From Streptomyces flaveolus (GTDB taxonomy: Bacteria > Actinomycetota > Actinomycetes > Streptomycetales > Streptomycetaceae), in assembly GCF_000716535.1 (NCBI RefSeq), contig NZ_JNWV01000015.1, forward strand, positions 118,262 to 182,261: a stretch of 64,000 bases of DNA, read 5' to 3'. A program made the position numbers and the translations under genes. Positions 32,225-42,574 of this stretch are shown piece by piece (position 1 is the first letter of the stretch; each line of letters begins with the position of its first letter). Below the pieces are notes generated by a model, which was not told the origin of the DNA, searched no databases, and saw nothing but the letters and a program-made list of their open reading frames with translations.

Positions 32225-34063
32225 TCAGAAACGGTCGAAGACGCCCGGTCGGCACGCGGGGGCCAGCACAGCGCGGACGGCCTCCAGGGCGTCTCGTTCG
32301 GCCTCCGTGACCTCGGGATGCCAGACGTCGAGCAGCAGGATTTCCCGGGGATGCGCACCGTGGTTCCACGCCTCGTGCCGGTAGGCGTCGGAGAAGGCCA
32401 GGCACCGGCCCTCCTCCCACCGACGTGTCTGTCCGTCCACCCTGATACCGGAGTCGCTGGGGACGCGCAGCGGCAGATGAACGGTCAGCTTGTAGGTGTT
32501 GTCGTCGTGGTGGGCGGCCAACTCGGTGCCGGGAAGGAGTTGAGAGAACATCACGTCACCGGAGAGACCGGGGCCGATGTCCCCCAGCGCCGCCGCCGTC
32601 GCGGGGCACCGGTCGGCGATCACGGCCTGGACCTCGCTTTGCGTGTACAGGGTCAGACTGCGCCAGTCGGCACGGCCCCGGTCGGCGAACTTCGCCGACA
32701 TGTAGGCGCCGTCGACGTAGTTGTCGAGGCCGCCGGCCGGCTCCGCACGGAGCGCGTCGAGTTCCCCCCGAATCTCGCGCCAGGCGGACTCCAGCCTCGC
32801 GGCGAGTCCGGCCAGCCCCGGCAGCCGATGCGTGTCCACCCAGGGTGTGGCGGGCAGCCCAGGCAGATGGAACAGCGCGGGGCGCTGCTCCGGGTCCGTG
32901 AGGATGCGCGGTCGGCGCCCGACGGCCATGTCGATGCCCGCCGTGACGCGCTCCATGGCTGCCGCGCCCCAGCGCTCCACCATCTTCTCGCCCACGCCGG
33001 TCAGTTCGTCTCCGAGAGCCACCCGGACCATGCGCCGCCGCCGGCGGTCTCCCGCGGACTGGCCGAGCACCGGAACCCGGCCCGCCGCCTCGCCGAGCAG
33101 CAGGCTGCCGCGCAGCCGGGGCACGCATTCCTCCAGTCCGGTGCCGCGGCCCGCGACCAGGCTGAACCCGGTCGGTCGCCGCACGAGTTCCAGCACCCGG
33201 GCCTGCTCGATCGGGGGCAGTTCCCTCAGGCGCGCCTTGAGACGGGGCTGGTCGAAGAAGTCGTCGGGGCGAACGACCGGGAAGCCCTCCTCCTCGACCT
33301 GACCGAGGTCGAGGAGCTGGCCCCCGCCCTCGGTGCTGATGCCGTATGCCGCGACCCAGTCGACGGGCAGCGACTCGAAGAGGTCCGGGACGTCGGAGAA
33401 CCGCACGGGACGCACGATGGGGTTGAGGTAGGCGTCGGCGTCCACGGTCGCCTGGACCGTGTCGGTGTCCCCGCCTCCCTGGGCGGTGGCGCCGTAGCGG
33501 GTGCGGGAGAGGGCGAGTCCCAGGGCCCTGACGATGTCCAGCCCGGACTCGTCCACGGCACCTCCCGCGAGGATCCGGACGAGTTCGCGCTCCAGCATCC
33601 GGTCGTGTTCCCCGAGGGCGTTGTACAGCCACAGGAAGAGCAGTCCGTCCGGGGCCAGGCGCTCGGTGAGCCAGCGGAGTCCGGCTCGCTGATCGGGCAG
33701 ATGGTGTAGTACGCCCGAGCAGACGATCAGGTCGTAGGCGTGGGGCAGCTCCAGGTCGGGGAGGGCGCCTTCGACGAACTCGATGTTCGAGGCGCCGTGA
33801 CGCTGCGCAAGCCCTCGTGCGACCTTGAGGGAGTGGGCGGAGGGGTCCACAGCGGTGAAGCGGGCCTGCGGATACTGCAGCGCCAGGGCCACGAGGCGGT
33901 GCCCGGTGCCGCAGCCGGCGTCCAGCACCTGCCATTCGCGCAGGCTCTCGTCCTTGAGCAGCAGCCCGATCCCGTTCGCGATGTCGGGGATCAGATCCGC
34001 GTCCGGATCGGGGGAGGGGTAGGGAAAACGCCGGTACAGCTCCAGCGTGTCAACCGGTTGCAA
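32225..34063 (-). CDS. Two-domain fusion: SAM methyltransferase and Asp/Asn beta-hydroxylase-like domain
   Basis: 612 residues. ATG at 34063 overlaps the NRPS stop by 14 bases. Residues ~1-250 are a class I methyltransferase: WQVLDAGCGTGHRLVALALQ (motif I), AVDPSAHSLKVARGLAQRHG and YDLIVCSGVLHHLPDQRAGL. Residues ~430-612 match aspartyl/asparaginyl beta-hydroxylases: HHDDNTYKLTVHLPLRVPSD, GQTRRWEEGRCLAFSDAYRH and HEAWNHGAHPREILLLDVWH, with the two iron-binding His. The middle (~250-430) is of unclear fold. The hydroxylase would suit the Asp-like unit predicted from an A domain; the methyl acceptor is unknown. Confidence 0.8.
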   Translation of the reverse strand: MQPVDTLELYRRFPYPSPDPDADLIPDIANGIGLLLKDESLREWQVLDAGCGTGHRLVALALQYPQARFTAVDPSAHSLKVARGLAQRHGASNIEFVEGALPDLELPHAYDLIVCSGVLHHLPDQRAGLRWLTERLAPDGLLFLWLYNALGEHDRMLERELVRILAGGAVDESGLDIVRALGLALSRTRYGATAQGGGDTDTVQATVDADAYLNPIVRPVRFSDVPDLFESLPVDWVAAYGISTEGGGQLLDLGQVEEEGFPVVRPDDFFDQPRLKARLRELPPIEQARVLELVRRPTGFSLVAGRGTGLEECVPRLRGSLLLGEAAGRVPVLGQSAGDRRRRRMVRVALGDELTGVGEKMVERWGAAAMERVTAGIDMAVGRRPRILTDPEQRPALFHLPGLPATPWVDTHRLPGLAGLAARLESAWREIRGELDALRAEPAGGLDNYVDGAYMSAKFADRGRADWRSLTLYTQSEVQAVIADRCPATAAALGDIGPGLSGDVMFSQLLPGTELAAHHDDNTYKLTVHLPLRVPSDSGIRVDGQTRRWEEGRCLAFSDAYRHEAWNHGAHPREILLLDVWHPEVTEAERDALEAVRAVLAPACRPGVFDRF

Positions 34064-37000
34064 GGTTCGGCTCCACTTCTGGGGTGGTCCTGCTGGACGG
34101 TGCGGCGGTCGACAACCGGGCGAGAAGCCCGGCGGCCGCCGTCCGCACGGCGGGTGGGCGGACCATGCCGTGGTGATCGGAGTCGACTGTGTGCACGGTC
34201 CATTCGGCGCTCGTGACGGTGCCCCAGTCGGATGGGGTCACCGCGCCGGTGCGCAGGCTCTTCTCGGCGAGCACTGCGTGCAGTGGGGCGCGTATCGGGC
34301 CGGGCACCCAGTCGCGCAGCAGCGTGGTCTGGGCGCGGATCAGGCTCAGTTCTCGGACGAAGGCCGCGGTGTCCTGCTCGGCTCGGCTCGGTTCGGCGAG
34401 CGATCGCGCGAGGTGCAGGAGCCCCGTGTGTTCGGGCGTGAGCGGCCCGGACAGCCCGGCCAGCCGGTCCTTGACGGAGAGTGCCGTGCTTTCCCCGTGG
34501 ACGGCCCGCACGGCCAGGGCCGCCAGGTCCGGGTCCGTGAGCGGATTGGCGGTGCTCAGCCCGCAGTCCCACGCCTCGGTGAAGACCACGTCGACGCCCC
34601 GCCGCTCGAGTTCGGCGGTCAGGGCCAGCGCGAGGAGCCCGCCCAGCGACCAACCGTAGACGGCGAGCCGACGGGCGGACGTGGTGCGCAGGAGTTCGTC
34701 CGCGTAGCGTCCCACGAGGGCGTGCACGTCCCGCGCGTCCTCGTCGGCGCCGGCCGCCGACGGGGAGCGGATTCCCCAGACGGGGTGGCTGTCGGGGATC
34801 AGCCGGAGCAGGGGTTCGTAGGCGAAGAGGGTGCCGCCCAAGGGGTGCAGGACGACGAGGGGCAGGCCGTCGCCGCCTTCCGCCAGAGGGACGACGAGCG
34901 CGGTGTCCTCGTCCTGTCGGCCCGGCGCGGGCGACTGGCCCGTCGACGGTGGCGGACCGGCCGGGGGCAGGGCCGCGGTCATCCGTGCCAGGGTCCGGGT
35001 GCGGAAGACGGTCTGCAACGACAGTCCAGCGCCCATGTGCTCCCGCACCTCCCGGATGAGCCGGGTGGCCAGCAGCGAATGCCCGCCCAGGGCGAAGAAG
35101 TCGTCGTCGGGGCGGACGTCGGTGACCCCGAGCAGCCGCTGCCAGATCGCGGCGAGAGCCGGGTGCACGGGTTCGCGCGGATCGGCGTCGACGGCCCCGT
35201 CCGGCGGGGCCGCGGCGGTGCGGCGTACCGATTCCGCCAGGGCGGCGTGGTCCAGTTTGCCGTTGGGGGTGCGGGGCAGCGCGTCGACCACGCGCAGTAC
35301 GGCGGGGATCATCGCCGCCGGCAGCTGCCCGGCCGCGTGGGCCCGGACCGCGGCGAGGTCTGTTCCAGCGCCGTCGGTGACCAGGAACCCGGCGAGTACC
35401 GGGCTGCCGTTCTCGGCCGTGACCAGCGCCGCCGCCGCTTCCACGACCCCGGGTGCGGTCCGCAGACTGTCGGCCACCTCGCCCAGTTCGATGCGGTGCC
35501 CACGCAGTTTGACCTGTTCGTCGCGGCGCCCGAGGAAGGCCAGGGTGCCGTTCGCCAGGTATCTGGCCCGGTCGCCGGTGGCATACCGCACGTCGCCGCG
35601 AGGGCCCGGCCGGAAGCGCTCGGCTGTCGCGGCGGGTCGGCCCCGGTATCCCAGGGCCGACTGGATGCCGGACAGATGGAGTTCGCCGGGGAACCCCGCC
35701 GGGACGGGCCGGAGTCGTTCGTCCAGCACCTCGGCGGTGACCCCGCGCAGGGGCCGTCCGATGACGGGCTCGGGGTGGTCGTCGATCCGGCAGCCCGTGG
35801 CGTTCACGGTGAACTCGGTGGGGCCGTAGACGTTGTAGGCGCGGACAGGGCTGTCCTTCAGCCGTCTCCACAGCTGCGGGGGGACCGGTTCGCCGCCCAG
35901 GACGACGGTGAGCACGGGCTCGGCCGGCCGGTCGAGCAGTCCGGCCTCCACCAGGGATGCCACATGGGTGGGGGTGCCGTCGACGGCGTGGATGCGGTGG
36001 TCGGCCAGATACCGCACCAGGGCGTGGGGATCGGTGCGGAGGCTGTCGGGGATCAGATGGACGGGGTGTCCGTCGGCGAGGAGGGAGAGATTCTGCAGCG
36101 AGGCGTCGAAGTAGGGCGGGGCGTTGACGGCGACCGGCGCGGCGTCCGGCAGCGTGTGGAACGCCAGTTCCCGCATGGCGTCGGCCAGGGCCGCGAGGCT
36201 GCGGTGGCGTACCGCGACCGGTTTGGGAGGGCCGCTAGTTCCCGACGTGAAGATGACGTACGCGATGTCATCACCACCGGGGCCGGCGGGCGTACCCGTG
36301 ACCCGGTCGGCAGCGGGCGACAGCACATCGCCCTGTATCCGCCGGACACCCGCCAGGGCGGGGTGGCCCTCGGTCCCCGGGTCGACGAGCACCGTACGGA
36401 TGCCGGCCGCGTCCAGCATGGCCGTGAGGCGTTCGGCGGGCGATGCCGGGTCCAGGGGGACGAAGACCGCGTCGGCTGCCCATATGCCGAAGGCGGCCGA
36501 GGCCTGGGCGACGGAGCGCTCCATGCACACGCCGACGGGCTGCTGCCGGCCGACGCCCGCCTTGCCCAGCAGCGCCGCCAGAGCGTCGGTGTGCTCCCGC
36601 AGTTCCCGGAACGAGTAGGACGAGGTCCCGCCGTCGGTGGGGCAGGTGAGGGCCGGGCGGTCCGGATGCCTGCGCGCGGCCTCGCGCAGCGCCTCTGGCA
36701 GCGGTCGCGCCTCCGCGCCGGGCCCGGTCACCGTTGCGGGCTCCCGCCGCGGGCCGGCCGGGTCGCGGTCGCCGGCGGTGCGGGTCAGCGGAGGATCGGT
36801 GAGGGGAAGATCGAGGTACTGGTCGAGCTCCGCCAGCACGGCGGCGAGTGCCTCGCCCAGTCCGCGTGCGGTGTGGGCGTCGTACAGCTCGGTGGAGTAT
36901 TCGAGGAAACCGGGGGAACCCGGGGACGACGACACATGGAAGGTGAGATCGAACTTCGAAGTGCCCGTATCGAGGGCCAGCGGTTCGACGCGCAGACCGG

Positions 37001-38123
37001 CGAGGTCCAGTGTCCCGGCGTCATGATGGAGTTCGACGGCCACCTGGAACAGCGGCGCGTGCACCGGTCCAGGTCTGCCGACCGCGGCGACGATCTCGTC
37101 GAACTCCGCCTCGGTGTGTGTCATGGCGGCGAGGACGGTTTCGTGGACCACGCGGGCCAGAGCGGCGACGGTGTCGGACGGGCGGGGCCGCAGGCGCAGC
37201 GGCACAGTTTTCATCCGGAAGCCGACGCTGTCCTCGTCCCCGGTCTCCGAGCGGGCGTCCACGGTGGTGCCCACCACGATGTCCTCGACACCGCCGAACC
37301 GGCCCAGGACGACTCCCACCGCGGTCAGCAGCACGTCGAAGGGCGACACCCCGATGGTCTGCGCCGACTTCCGCACCCGTGCGTACCAGTCGGCGTCGAG
37401 CGGCAGGGGCGTCCGCGCCCCGCTCTGCCGGGAGTGGGGCGGGCGGACACGGTCCACTGGCAGCCCCGGTGTCCGGGGGATGTCGTGCAGCGCGTTCCTC
37501 CAGTACGCGAGGTCGGCCGCGCGCCGCGCGCTGTCGCCCTCCCCTGTGGGCGGGGTCTGAGCCGCCCGAGGAAGGGGAAGCAGGTCCGGGGTGGCGTAGA
37601 GCTGGGCCAGCTCGCCGAAGAGGACCCGCAGTGACGCGCCATCGCACACCAGGTGGTGCAGGACCACCGTGAAGACCCAGCCCTCGTCGTCCCACCGGAT
37701 CAGCCGCGCCCGGAGCAGCGGTCCTTCTTCCAGATCGAAGGGCTCCCGGGCGGTTTCCCGCGCCGCCTCGAGGGCGAGTCGCCTCGCGTGTGCCGGTCCG
37801 TGCGAGCGGAGGTCCACCTCGTCGAACGGTACGGGCGAGTCGGCCGGCAGGGTGACGGCGTACGGCCCCGGGGGCAGCGCCGCGACCACGGTACGCAGCG
37901 CGGCGTGACGGTCCCACAGCCGGTCCAGAGCCTGCCGCAGTCTGCTCGGATCCAGCGGGCCGCGCAGGTCGAAGCCCTCCGCCACGTTGTAGACGGGCAC
38001 GCCCTCGGCCAGTCGGTCGGCCGTCCACAGCCGTCGCAGGGACGCGGGCAGCGGGGGCAGCGTCTCGGCGAGCCGCCCGAGTTGTGCGGCGTCCAACCGG
38101 TCGATCCGGTTCCTGAGGCTCAT
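34050..38123 (-). CDS. NRPS module C-A-T with C-terminal thioesterase
   Basis: 1357 residues. ATG at 38123 overlaps the PKS stop (ATGA). C domain (~25-440) with HHLVCDG at 156-162. A domain (~480-960) with IFTSGTSGPPKP, NVYGPTEFTVN and YATGDRARYL. T domain near 1075 (FFALGGHSLLATR). Type I thioesterase at the C-terminus with VYGWSLGGLLALAL as the GxSxG elbow and a late SDHHGMV. Aligned by hand to GrsA, the pocket reads D-A-Q-D-V-G-V-V-N; an acidic residue at position 278 suits a basic or amide side chain (Gln, Arg or Orn-like). This is the only releasing module in the cluster. Confidence 0.88.
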   Translation of the reverse strand: MSLRNRIDRLDAAQLGRLAETLPPLPASLRRLWTADRLAEGVPVYNVAEGFDLRGPLDPSRLRQALDRLWDRHAALRTVVAALPPGPYAVTLPADSPVPFDEVDLRSHGPAHARRLALEAARETAREPFDLEEGPLLRARLIRWDDEGWVFTVVLHHLVCDGASLRVLFGELAQLYATPDLLPLPRAAQTPPTGEGDSARRAADLAYWRNALHDIPRTPGLPVDRVRPPHSRQSGARTPLPLDADWYARVRKSAQTIGVSPFDVLLTAVGVVLGRFGGVEDIVVGTTVDARSETGDEDSVGFRMKTVPLRLRPRPSDTVAALARVVHETVLAAMTHTEAEFDEIVAAVGRPGPVHAPLFQVAVELHHDAGTLDLAGLRVEPLALDTGTSKFDLTFHVSSSPGSPGFLEYSTELYDAHTARGLGEALAAVLAELDQYLDLPLTDPPLTRTAGDRDPAGPRREPATVTGPGAEARPLPEALREAARRHPDRPALTCPTDGGTSSYSFRELREHTDALAALLGKAGVGRQQPVGVCMERSVAQASAAFGIWAADAVFVPLDPASPAERLTAMLDAAGIRTVLVDPGTEGHPALAGVRRIQGDVLSPAADRVTGTPAGPGGDDIAYVIFTSGTSGPPKPVAVRHRSLAALADAMRELAFHTLPDAAPVAVNAPPYFDASLQNLSLLADGHPVHLIPDSLRTDPHALVRYLADHRIHAVDGTPTHVASLVEAGLLDRPAEPVLTVVLGGEPVPPQLWRRLKDSPVRAYNVYGPTEFTVNATGCRIDDHPEPVIGRPLRGVTAEVLDERLRPVPAGFPGELHLSGIQSALGYRGRPAATAERFRPGPRGDVRYATGDRARYLANGTLAFLGRRDEQVKLRGHRIELGEVADSLRTAPGVVEAAAALVTAENGSPVLAGFLVTDGAGTDLAAVRAHAAGQLPAAMIPAVLRVVDALPRTPNGKLDHAALAESVRRTAAAPPDGAVDADPREPVHPALAAIWQRLLGVTDVRPDDDFFALGGHSLLATRLIREVREHMGAGLSLQTVFRTRTLARMTAALPPAGPPPSTGQSPAPGRQDEDTALVVPLAEGGDGLPLVVLHPLGGTLFAYEPLLRLIPDSHPVWGIRSPSAAGADEDARDVHALVGRYADELLRTTSARRLAVYGWSLGGLLALALTAELERRGVDVVFTEAWDCGLSTANPLTDPDLAALAVRAVHGESTALSVKDRLAGLSGPLTPEHTGLLHLARSLAEPSRAEQDTAAFVRELSLIRAQTTLLRDWVPGPIRAPLHAVLAEKSLRTGAVTPSDWGTVTSAEWTVHTVDSDHHGMVRPPAVRTAAAGLLARLSTAAPSSRTTPEVEPNLATG

Positions 38124-41100
38124 CGTGGTTCGCCTTTCCCACCGGCCGTAGCGGTTTCGATTTCGTCGAGGAGGGTGAAGATGTCGGTTCCCGAGGAGCC
38201 GTCGACCGTGGCCGGACCCGCCTCGCCCGCGCCGGCCGGGGCGTACGCGGGCCGCCCGTCGGCCCGTCCCTCCTCGAGCAGCCGGGCCATGCCGTTGACG
38301 GTGCGGTTCCTGATGAGGTCGGCCACCGGGACGTCGACGCCGAAGTGCCGGCGCAGGCGTGTACGGATGCGCATCGCCGTCAACGAGGTGCCCCCCATCG
38401 CGAAGAGGTCCTCGTCGCCCGCCAGGTCGGGTGTGCCGAGCAGTTCTTGCCAGATCTCCCGCACCAGCGCGGAGGCATCCCGGGGTGCCAGCCGCTCGTC
38501 GGGGGCCTCCAGCGTGTCCTGTGCCGCCGCGGGCGGTGCGGTCGGGCAGGCGGACGGCCGCAGGACCCAGGCCGCGAACCTCTCCTGGAAGTCGCCGCGG
38601 CTGACCGACACGGCCGGCAGCCCGCAGCGCACGGCCTGCAGGAGTGCCGCGAACGCCTCTTCCCCGCTCAGCGCGTACTGCTCGAGCGAGCTGCGGGCAC
38701 CGGCCTCCCGCGGGTCCTCGGGGAGACGCCATCCGTCCCAGCCGACGGACAGCCAGCCCCGGCCGCCGTCACCGTCGCCGCGCCGCGCGAACGCGTCGAG
38801 GTAGGCGTTCACCGGCGCGTACAGGCCGAGTCCGGGTCCGCCGAGCACTCCGGCGTTCGACGACATCAGCACCCGGAAATCGAGGTCCCGGTCGCCCAGC
38901 ACCCTGTCCAGCACCCGGGTGCCGTCGAGCTTGGCCGCCGCCTGCTCGGCGAAGCCGCGTGAGAATCCGCGGGCCCTGAGTTCGTCCAGAGCGGCGAAGC
39001 CCGAGGGCGCGTTCAAGTCGGCCGCCGCATGGATGACTCCGGTCACGGGTCCGTGCCGGGACTCGGCAGCGGCCAAGGCGGTGGCGAACGCGGGCTCGTC
39101 GGTGACGTCCACGGTGAGCAGTTCCACGGTGCCGCCGAGTGCTTCGATGCGGCGGACCGCGGCGATCCGTCGACCGGTCTCGTCGTCGAGGTCGCCGGTG
39201 TCCCAGAGCGAACGGTCGGGGAGCCTCCCGCGTTGAGCGAGCAGCAGGGTGGCCCGGCTCTCCCGCGCCAGGCATTCGGCCAGCCACCGGCCGTAGCGTC
39301 CGAGCCCGCCCGTGATCAGGTAGACCCCGCCGGGGCGCAGTACGGCCAGCGACCGGGAGTGCGAGGGCTCCTGTCGCCGTTCCATGAACGGCGTCCACAG
39401 ATGCCTTCCGCGTACCGCGTACTGTCCGTGGAGTTCCGGGTGCGACAGGGCGGCCACCACGGCCGTCCCGGGAGCGTCAGCCGCGGTCACATCGACGCAG
39501 CACACCGTCAGCTCGGGGCGTTCGTGGGCTGCGACCGCGACTGCCGCCGGGAGCATCGCCGAAGAGGGATCGATCGTCTCGGTGCCGAGCACGTCGAACA
39601 TCCGCTCGCCCACGGCGTACAGACGGGCCCGGGCCTCGCCCGTCCCCGCGGCCAGTTCCAGGAAGTCGAGCGCCGTGCCCCCGGCCAGCGGCCGCAGGTC
39701 GACGACGGCCGGCGGCGGACCGCCCGGTGCCGCCCGCCGGATCTCCCGGAGGGCGTCCGAGGCCCGGGTGACCGCGCGCGACTCGATGCCCGCGTCGGCG
39801 GCGGCGGCGGCGTAGGGCCGTGCCGTTCCGGCGTCCGGTGCCAGCAGGACGACGAGCGCGCCGTCCTGCCGCCGCTGGGCCGGAGCGGACTCCAGCCGGC
39901 GCCAGGACCGGCTCCACAGCGCGGGCGCCGTCGCGGTGGTGGCGGCGGTCGGCCCGGGCCGGGCGGGGGCTGGGGACTCCGGTGCGTACGTCGACCTGGC
40001 CGGCAGCGCGATCGGGAGCGCGAGGCGTCGTACCCTGCCACCGGGCGCGGCCGTCCAGTCGACCGGGACGCCCCGCTCCCACAGCGTGCCCAGACAGTGG
40101 GCGAGGACCACCGTCTCACTGCGCGGATCCCTGCCGGACGGCATGGCCGCGGTCACGGTCCAGCGATCCGCGCTCCGGGGGATGCCCCGGGCGATGGCCT
40201 CGAGGCCGCGGCCCGGACCCAGGTCGACCAGTACGGCGCCGTCCCGGGCAGCTGTCCGCAGGCAGTCGTCGAACCGCACGACCTGCCGCAACTGCTGGGC
40301 CCAGTAGGCGGGGTCCTGCGCCTCCTCGTCGGTGAGACGGGTGCCGGTCACGTTGGACAGGAGCGGCACCCGCGGCGGGCGGGGTGCCGTCTCGGCGATC
40401 GCCTGCGCGTACTCGGCGAGGAAGGGATCGAGCAAGGGGGAGTGCACGGCCCCGGGCACGGCGATGCGGCGGTGATCGACGCCCCGCTCGGCGAGCCGCT
40501 CCTCGAACCGGCGCAGGGGTTCCAGCGGCCCGGACACCACACAGTCCTCGTCGCCGTTGCGCACAGCGACCAGCACTCCGGGCGGGGCTTCGCGTTCCAC
40601 CCACGCGGGTGCGGCCGCCACGTGCAGGGATCCGCCCGCCGGCATGCGCTCGAAGATCCGGCCACGCAGGGCTGCGACGCGCAACGCGTCCTCGGGCTCG
40701 AAGACCCCGGCCACCGCCGCTGCGGGCAGTTCGCCGAGGCTGTAGCCCAGGACCGAGTCCGGGGACACGCCGAATGAGCCGAGGGTCTGGGCCATGGCCA
40801 GCGACACCGCGACGGTGGCCGGGAAACCGTGGGCCGGCCGGGCGAGGTACTCCTGCTCCGCACCCCACAGCAGCGCGCGCAGCGCGTGGCCCGTCACCCG
40901 GCGGACCAGCGGATCGAGTGCGTCAAGCGCGGCACGGAAGGCCGGCAGCGTCGTGTCAAGGTCACGGGCCATGCCCGCGCGGTGGGCCCCGCCCCCCGGG
41001 AACATGAAGACGGTGGAGGGATCCCCGGCGCTCGGACGCGGCTCGTGGGGGACGCGCAGGGCGCGCACGGCGTCGACGGTGTCGGTGGCCACGACGACGC

Positions 41101-42574
41101 GGCGACTGGAGTACGCGGTACGGCCCTCGCGCAGCGTGGCTGCCGCCGCCGCGCCGCTCTCCGTGCCGTCCAGGGTGTCGGCCAGGGCACGCGCGTAGTG
41201 GCTCAGCGAGCCGCCGTCGGGCGCGGAGAGCGGCAGGATCAGCGGGCCCGTGCCGGCCGTGGCGGTACGGGCGGGCGCCTGCTCGATGATGACGTGCGCG
41301 TTCGTGCCGCCGAGGCCCAGGGAGTGCACGGCCGCGCGCCGCGGACGGTCCTGCGCGGGCCACGGCCGCGTCTGCCGGTGCAGCACGAACGGGCTGTCCG
41401 CCAGGCTGAGTTCGGGGTTGGGGCGGGTGAAGGAGGGAAGACCGGGCAGGATGCCGTGCTCGACCGCGAGGCACGCCTTGATGAACCCAGCCACGCCCGC
41501 GGCGGCGTCGAGGTGCCCGATGTTCGCCTTCACCGAACCGAGCGAGCAGTAGCCCCGGTCAGCGGTTCGGGTCCGCCAGGCCCGGGTGAGCGCCTTGACC
41601 TCGATGGGGTCCCCCAGCGGGGTGCCCGTGCCGTGTCCTTCGAGATAGCCGATCGTGCGTGGGTCGACGCCCGCCACCTCCAAGGCCGCCCGGGCGACGG
41701 CCGCCTGACCGCGCAGCCCGGGAGCGGTGAACCCGCTCTTGTCGCCGCCGTCGTTGTTGACCGCTGAGCCGCGGACGACCGCGTGGATGTGGTCTCCGTC
41801 CGCGAGGGCCGACGCCAGCGGCTTGAGCACGACGGCGCCGACGCCGTCACCGCTGAAGATGCCGGAGGCCTCCTCGTCGTACGGACGGCAGCGGCCGTCG
41901 CGCGAATAGATACCGCCCGCCTCGTGGACGTGACCGCGCCGAAGCGGGTGCCTGACCGCCGAGCCACCGGCCACCGCCGCCTCGCACTCTCCGGCCAGCA
42001 GACTCTGCACGGCGAGGTGAACGGCCACCAGAGAGGTCGAGCAGGCGGTGCGCACGGACAGGGCCGGGCCCCGCAGATCGAGTGTGTGCGCGACTCTCGT
42101 GGCCAGGAAGTCCTGGCTGTTGCCGAGGTCAAGGGCCAGCTGCTCGAGCCCGTCCCCGCTGTTCCCGCCGACCAGCGGCAGGTAGGTGCCTTCGCTGGCT
42201 CCCGCGAAGACGCCCACGTGGCGCGGGCCGGGGCCCGCGAGCAGGCCCGCGGCTTCCAGGGCCTGCCAGGCGCACTCCAGGAACAGGCGGTGCTGGGGAT
42301 CCGTGCCGCGCGCCGCCTCGGGCGACATGCGGAAGAAATCGGCGGGGAAGTCGTACGGGCCGTCGACAGGTGCCGACACGGGTACGAACCGCGGGTCTGT
42401 GACAGTGGGTTCAGGGACACCGCCCGCGATCAGTTCCTCGCGGGAGTGACGCCGGCCCGCTTCGGTACCGGCGCACAGGGCCGCCCAGAAAGCCGGTATG
42501 TCGGCAGCTCCCGGAAACCTCCCGGCCATCGCGACGACCGCGACGGCGAGATCGTCCTGTCCATGCTCCTCCAC
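38120..42574 (-). CDS. Type I PKS module KS-AT-KR-ACP
   Basis: 1484 residues from GTG 42574, which shares one base with the upstream TAG. KS with Cys178 (RTACSTSLVAVH), His314 (EGHGTGTPLGDP) and His354 (KANIGHL). AT with GYSLGELPAAA (Ser612; GYSLG instead of GHSxG) and AVHS at 709-712 where malonyl ATs have HAFH and methylmalonyl ATs YASH. KR with LITGGLGRYGRWLAE and LYAPVNAYLDAF. ACP Ser about 1397 (MGGTSLTAM). No DH, so the unit would leave a beta-hydroxy group. The extender cannot be named from these motifs. Confidence 0.88.
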   Translation of the reverse strand: MEEHGQDDLAVAVVAMAGRFPGAADIPAFWAALCAGTEAGRRHSREELIAGGVPEPTVTDPRFVPVSAPVDGPYDFPADFFRMSPEAARGTDPQHRLFLECAWQALEAAGLLAGPGPRHVGVFAGASEGTYLPLVGGNSGDGLEQLALDLGNSQDFLATRVAHTLDLRGPALSVRTACSTSLVAVHLAVQSLLAGECEAAVAGGSAVRHPLRRGHVHEAGGIYSRDGRCRPYDEEASGIFSGDGVGAVVLKPLASALADGDHIHAVVRGSAVNNDGGDKSGFTAPGLRGQAAVARAALEVAGVDPRTIGYLEGHGTGTPLGDPIEVKALTRAWRTRTADRGYCSLGSVKANIGHLDAAAGVAGFIKACLAVEHGILPGLPSFTRPNPELSLADSPFVLHRQTRPWPAQDRPRRAAVHSLGLGGTNAHVIIEQAPARTATAGTGPLILPLSAPDGGSLSHYARALADTLDGTESGAAAAATLREGRTAYSSRRVVVATDTVDAVRALRVPHEPRPSAGDPSTVFMFPGGGAHRAGMARDLDTTLPAFRAALDALDPLVRRVTGHALRALLWGAEQEYLARPAHGFPATVAVSLAMAQTLGSFGVSPDSVLGYSLGELPAAAVAGVFEPEDALRVAALRGRIFERMPAGGSLHVAAAPAWVEREAPPGVLVAVRNGDEDCVVSGPLEPLRRFEERLAERGVDHRRIAVPGAVHSPLLDPFLAEYAQAIAETAPRPPRVPLLSNVTGTRLTDEEAQDPAYWAQQLRQVVRFDDCLRTAARDGAVLVDLGPGRGLEAIARGIPRSADRWTVTAAMPSGRDPRSETVVLAHCLGTLWERGVPVDWTAAPGGRVRRLALPIALPARSTYAPESPAPARPGPTAATTATAPALWSRSWRRLESAPAQRRQDGALVVLLAPDAGTARPYAAAAADAGIESRAVTRASDALREIRRAAPGGPPPAVVDLRPLAGGTALDFLELAAGTGEARARLYAVGERMFDVLGTETIDPSSAMLPAAVAVAAHERPELTVCCVDVTAADAPGTAVVAALSHPELHGQYAVRGRHLWTPFMERRQEPSHSRSLAVLRPGGVYLITGGLGRYGRWLAECLARESRATLLLAQRGRLPDRSLWDTGDLDDETGRRIAAVRRIEALGGTVELLTVDVTDEPAFATALAAAESRHGPVTGVIHAAADLNAPSGFAALDELRARGFSRGFAEQAAAKLDGTRVLDRVLGDRDLDFRVLMSSNAGVLGGPGLGLYAPVNAYLDAFARRGDGDGGRGWLSVGWDGWRLPEDPREAGARSSLEQYALSGEEAFAALLQAVRCGLPAVSVSRGDFQERFAAWVLRPSACPTAPPAAAQDTLEAPDERLAPRDASALVREIWQELLGTPDLAGDEDLFAMGGTSLTAMRIRTRLRRHFGVDVPVADLIRNRTVNGMARLLEEGRADGRPAYAPAGAGEAGPATVDGSSGTDIFTLLDEIETATAGGKGEPR

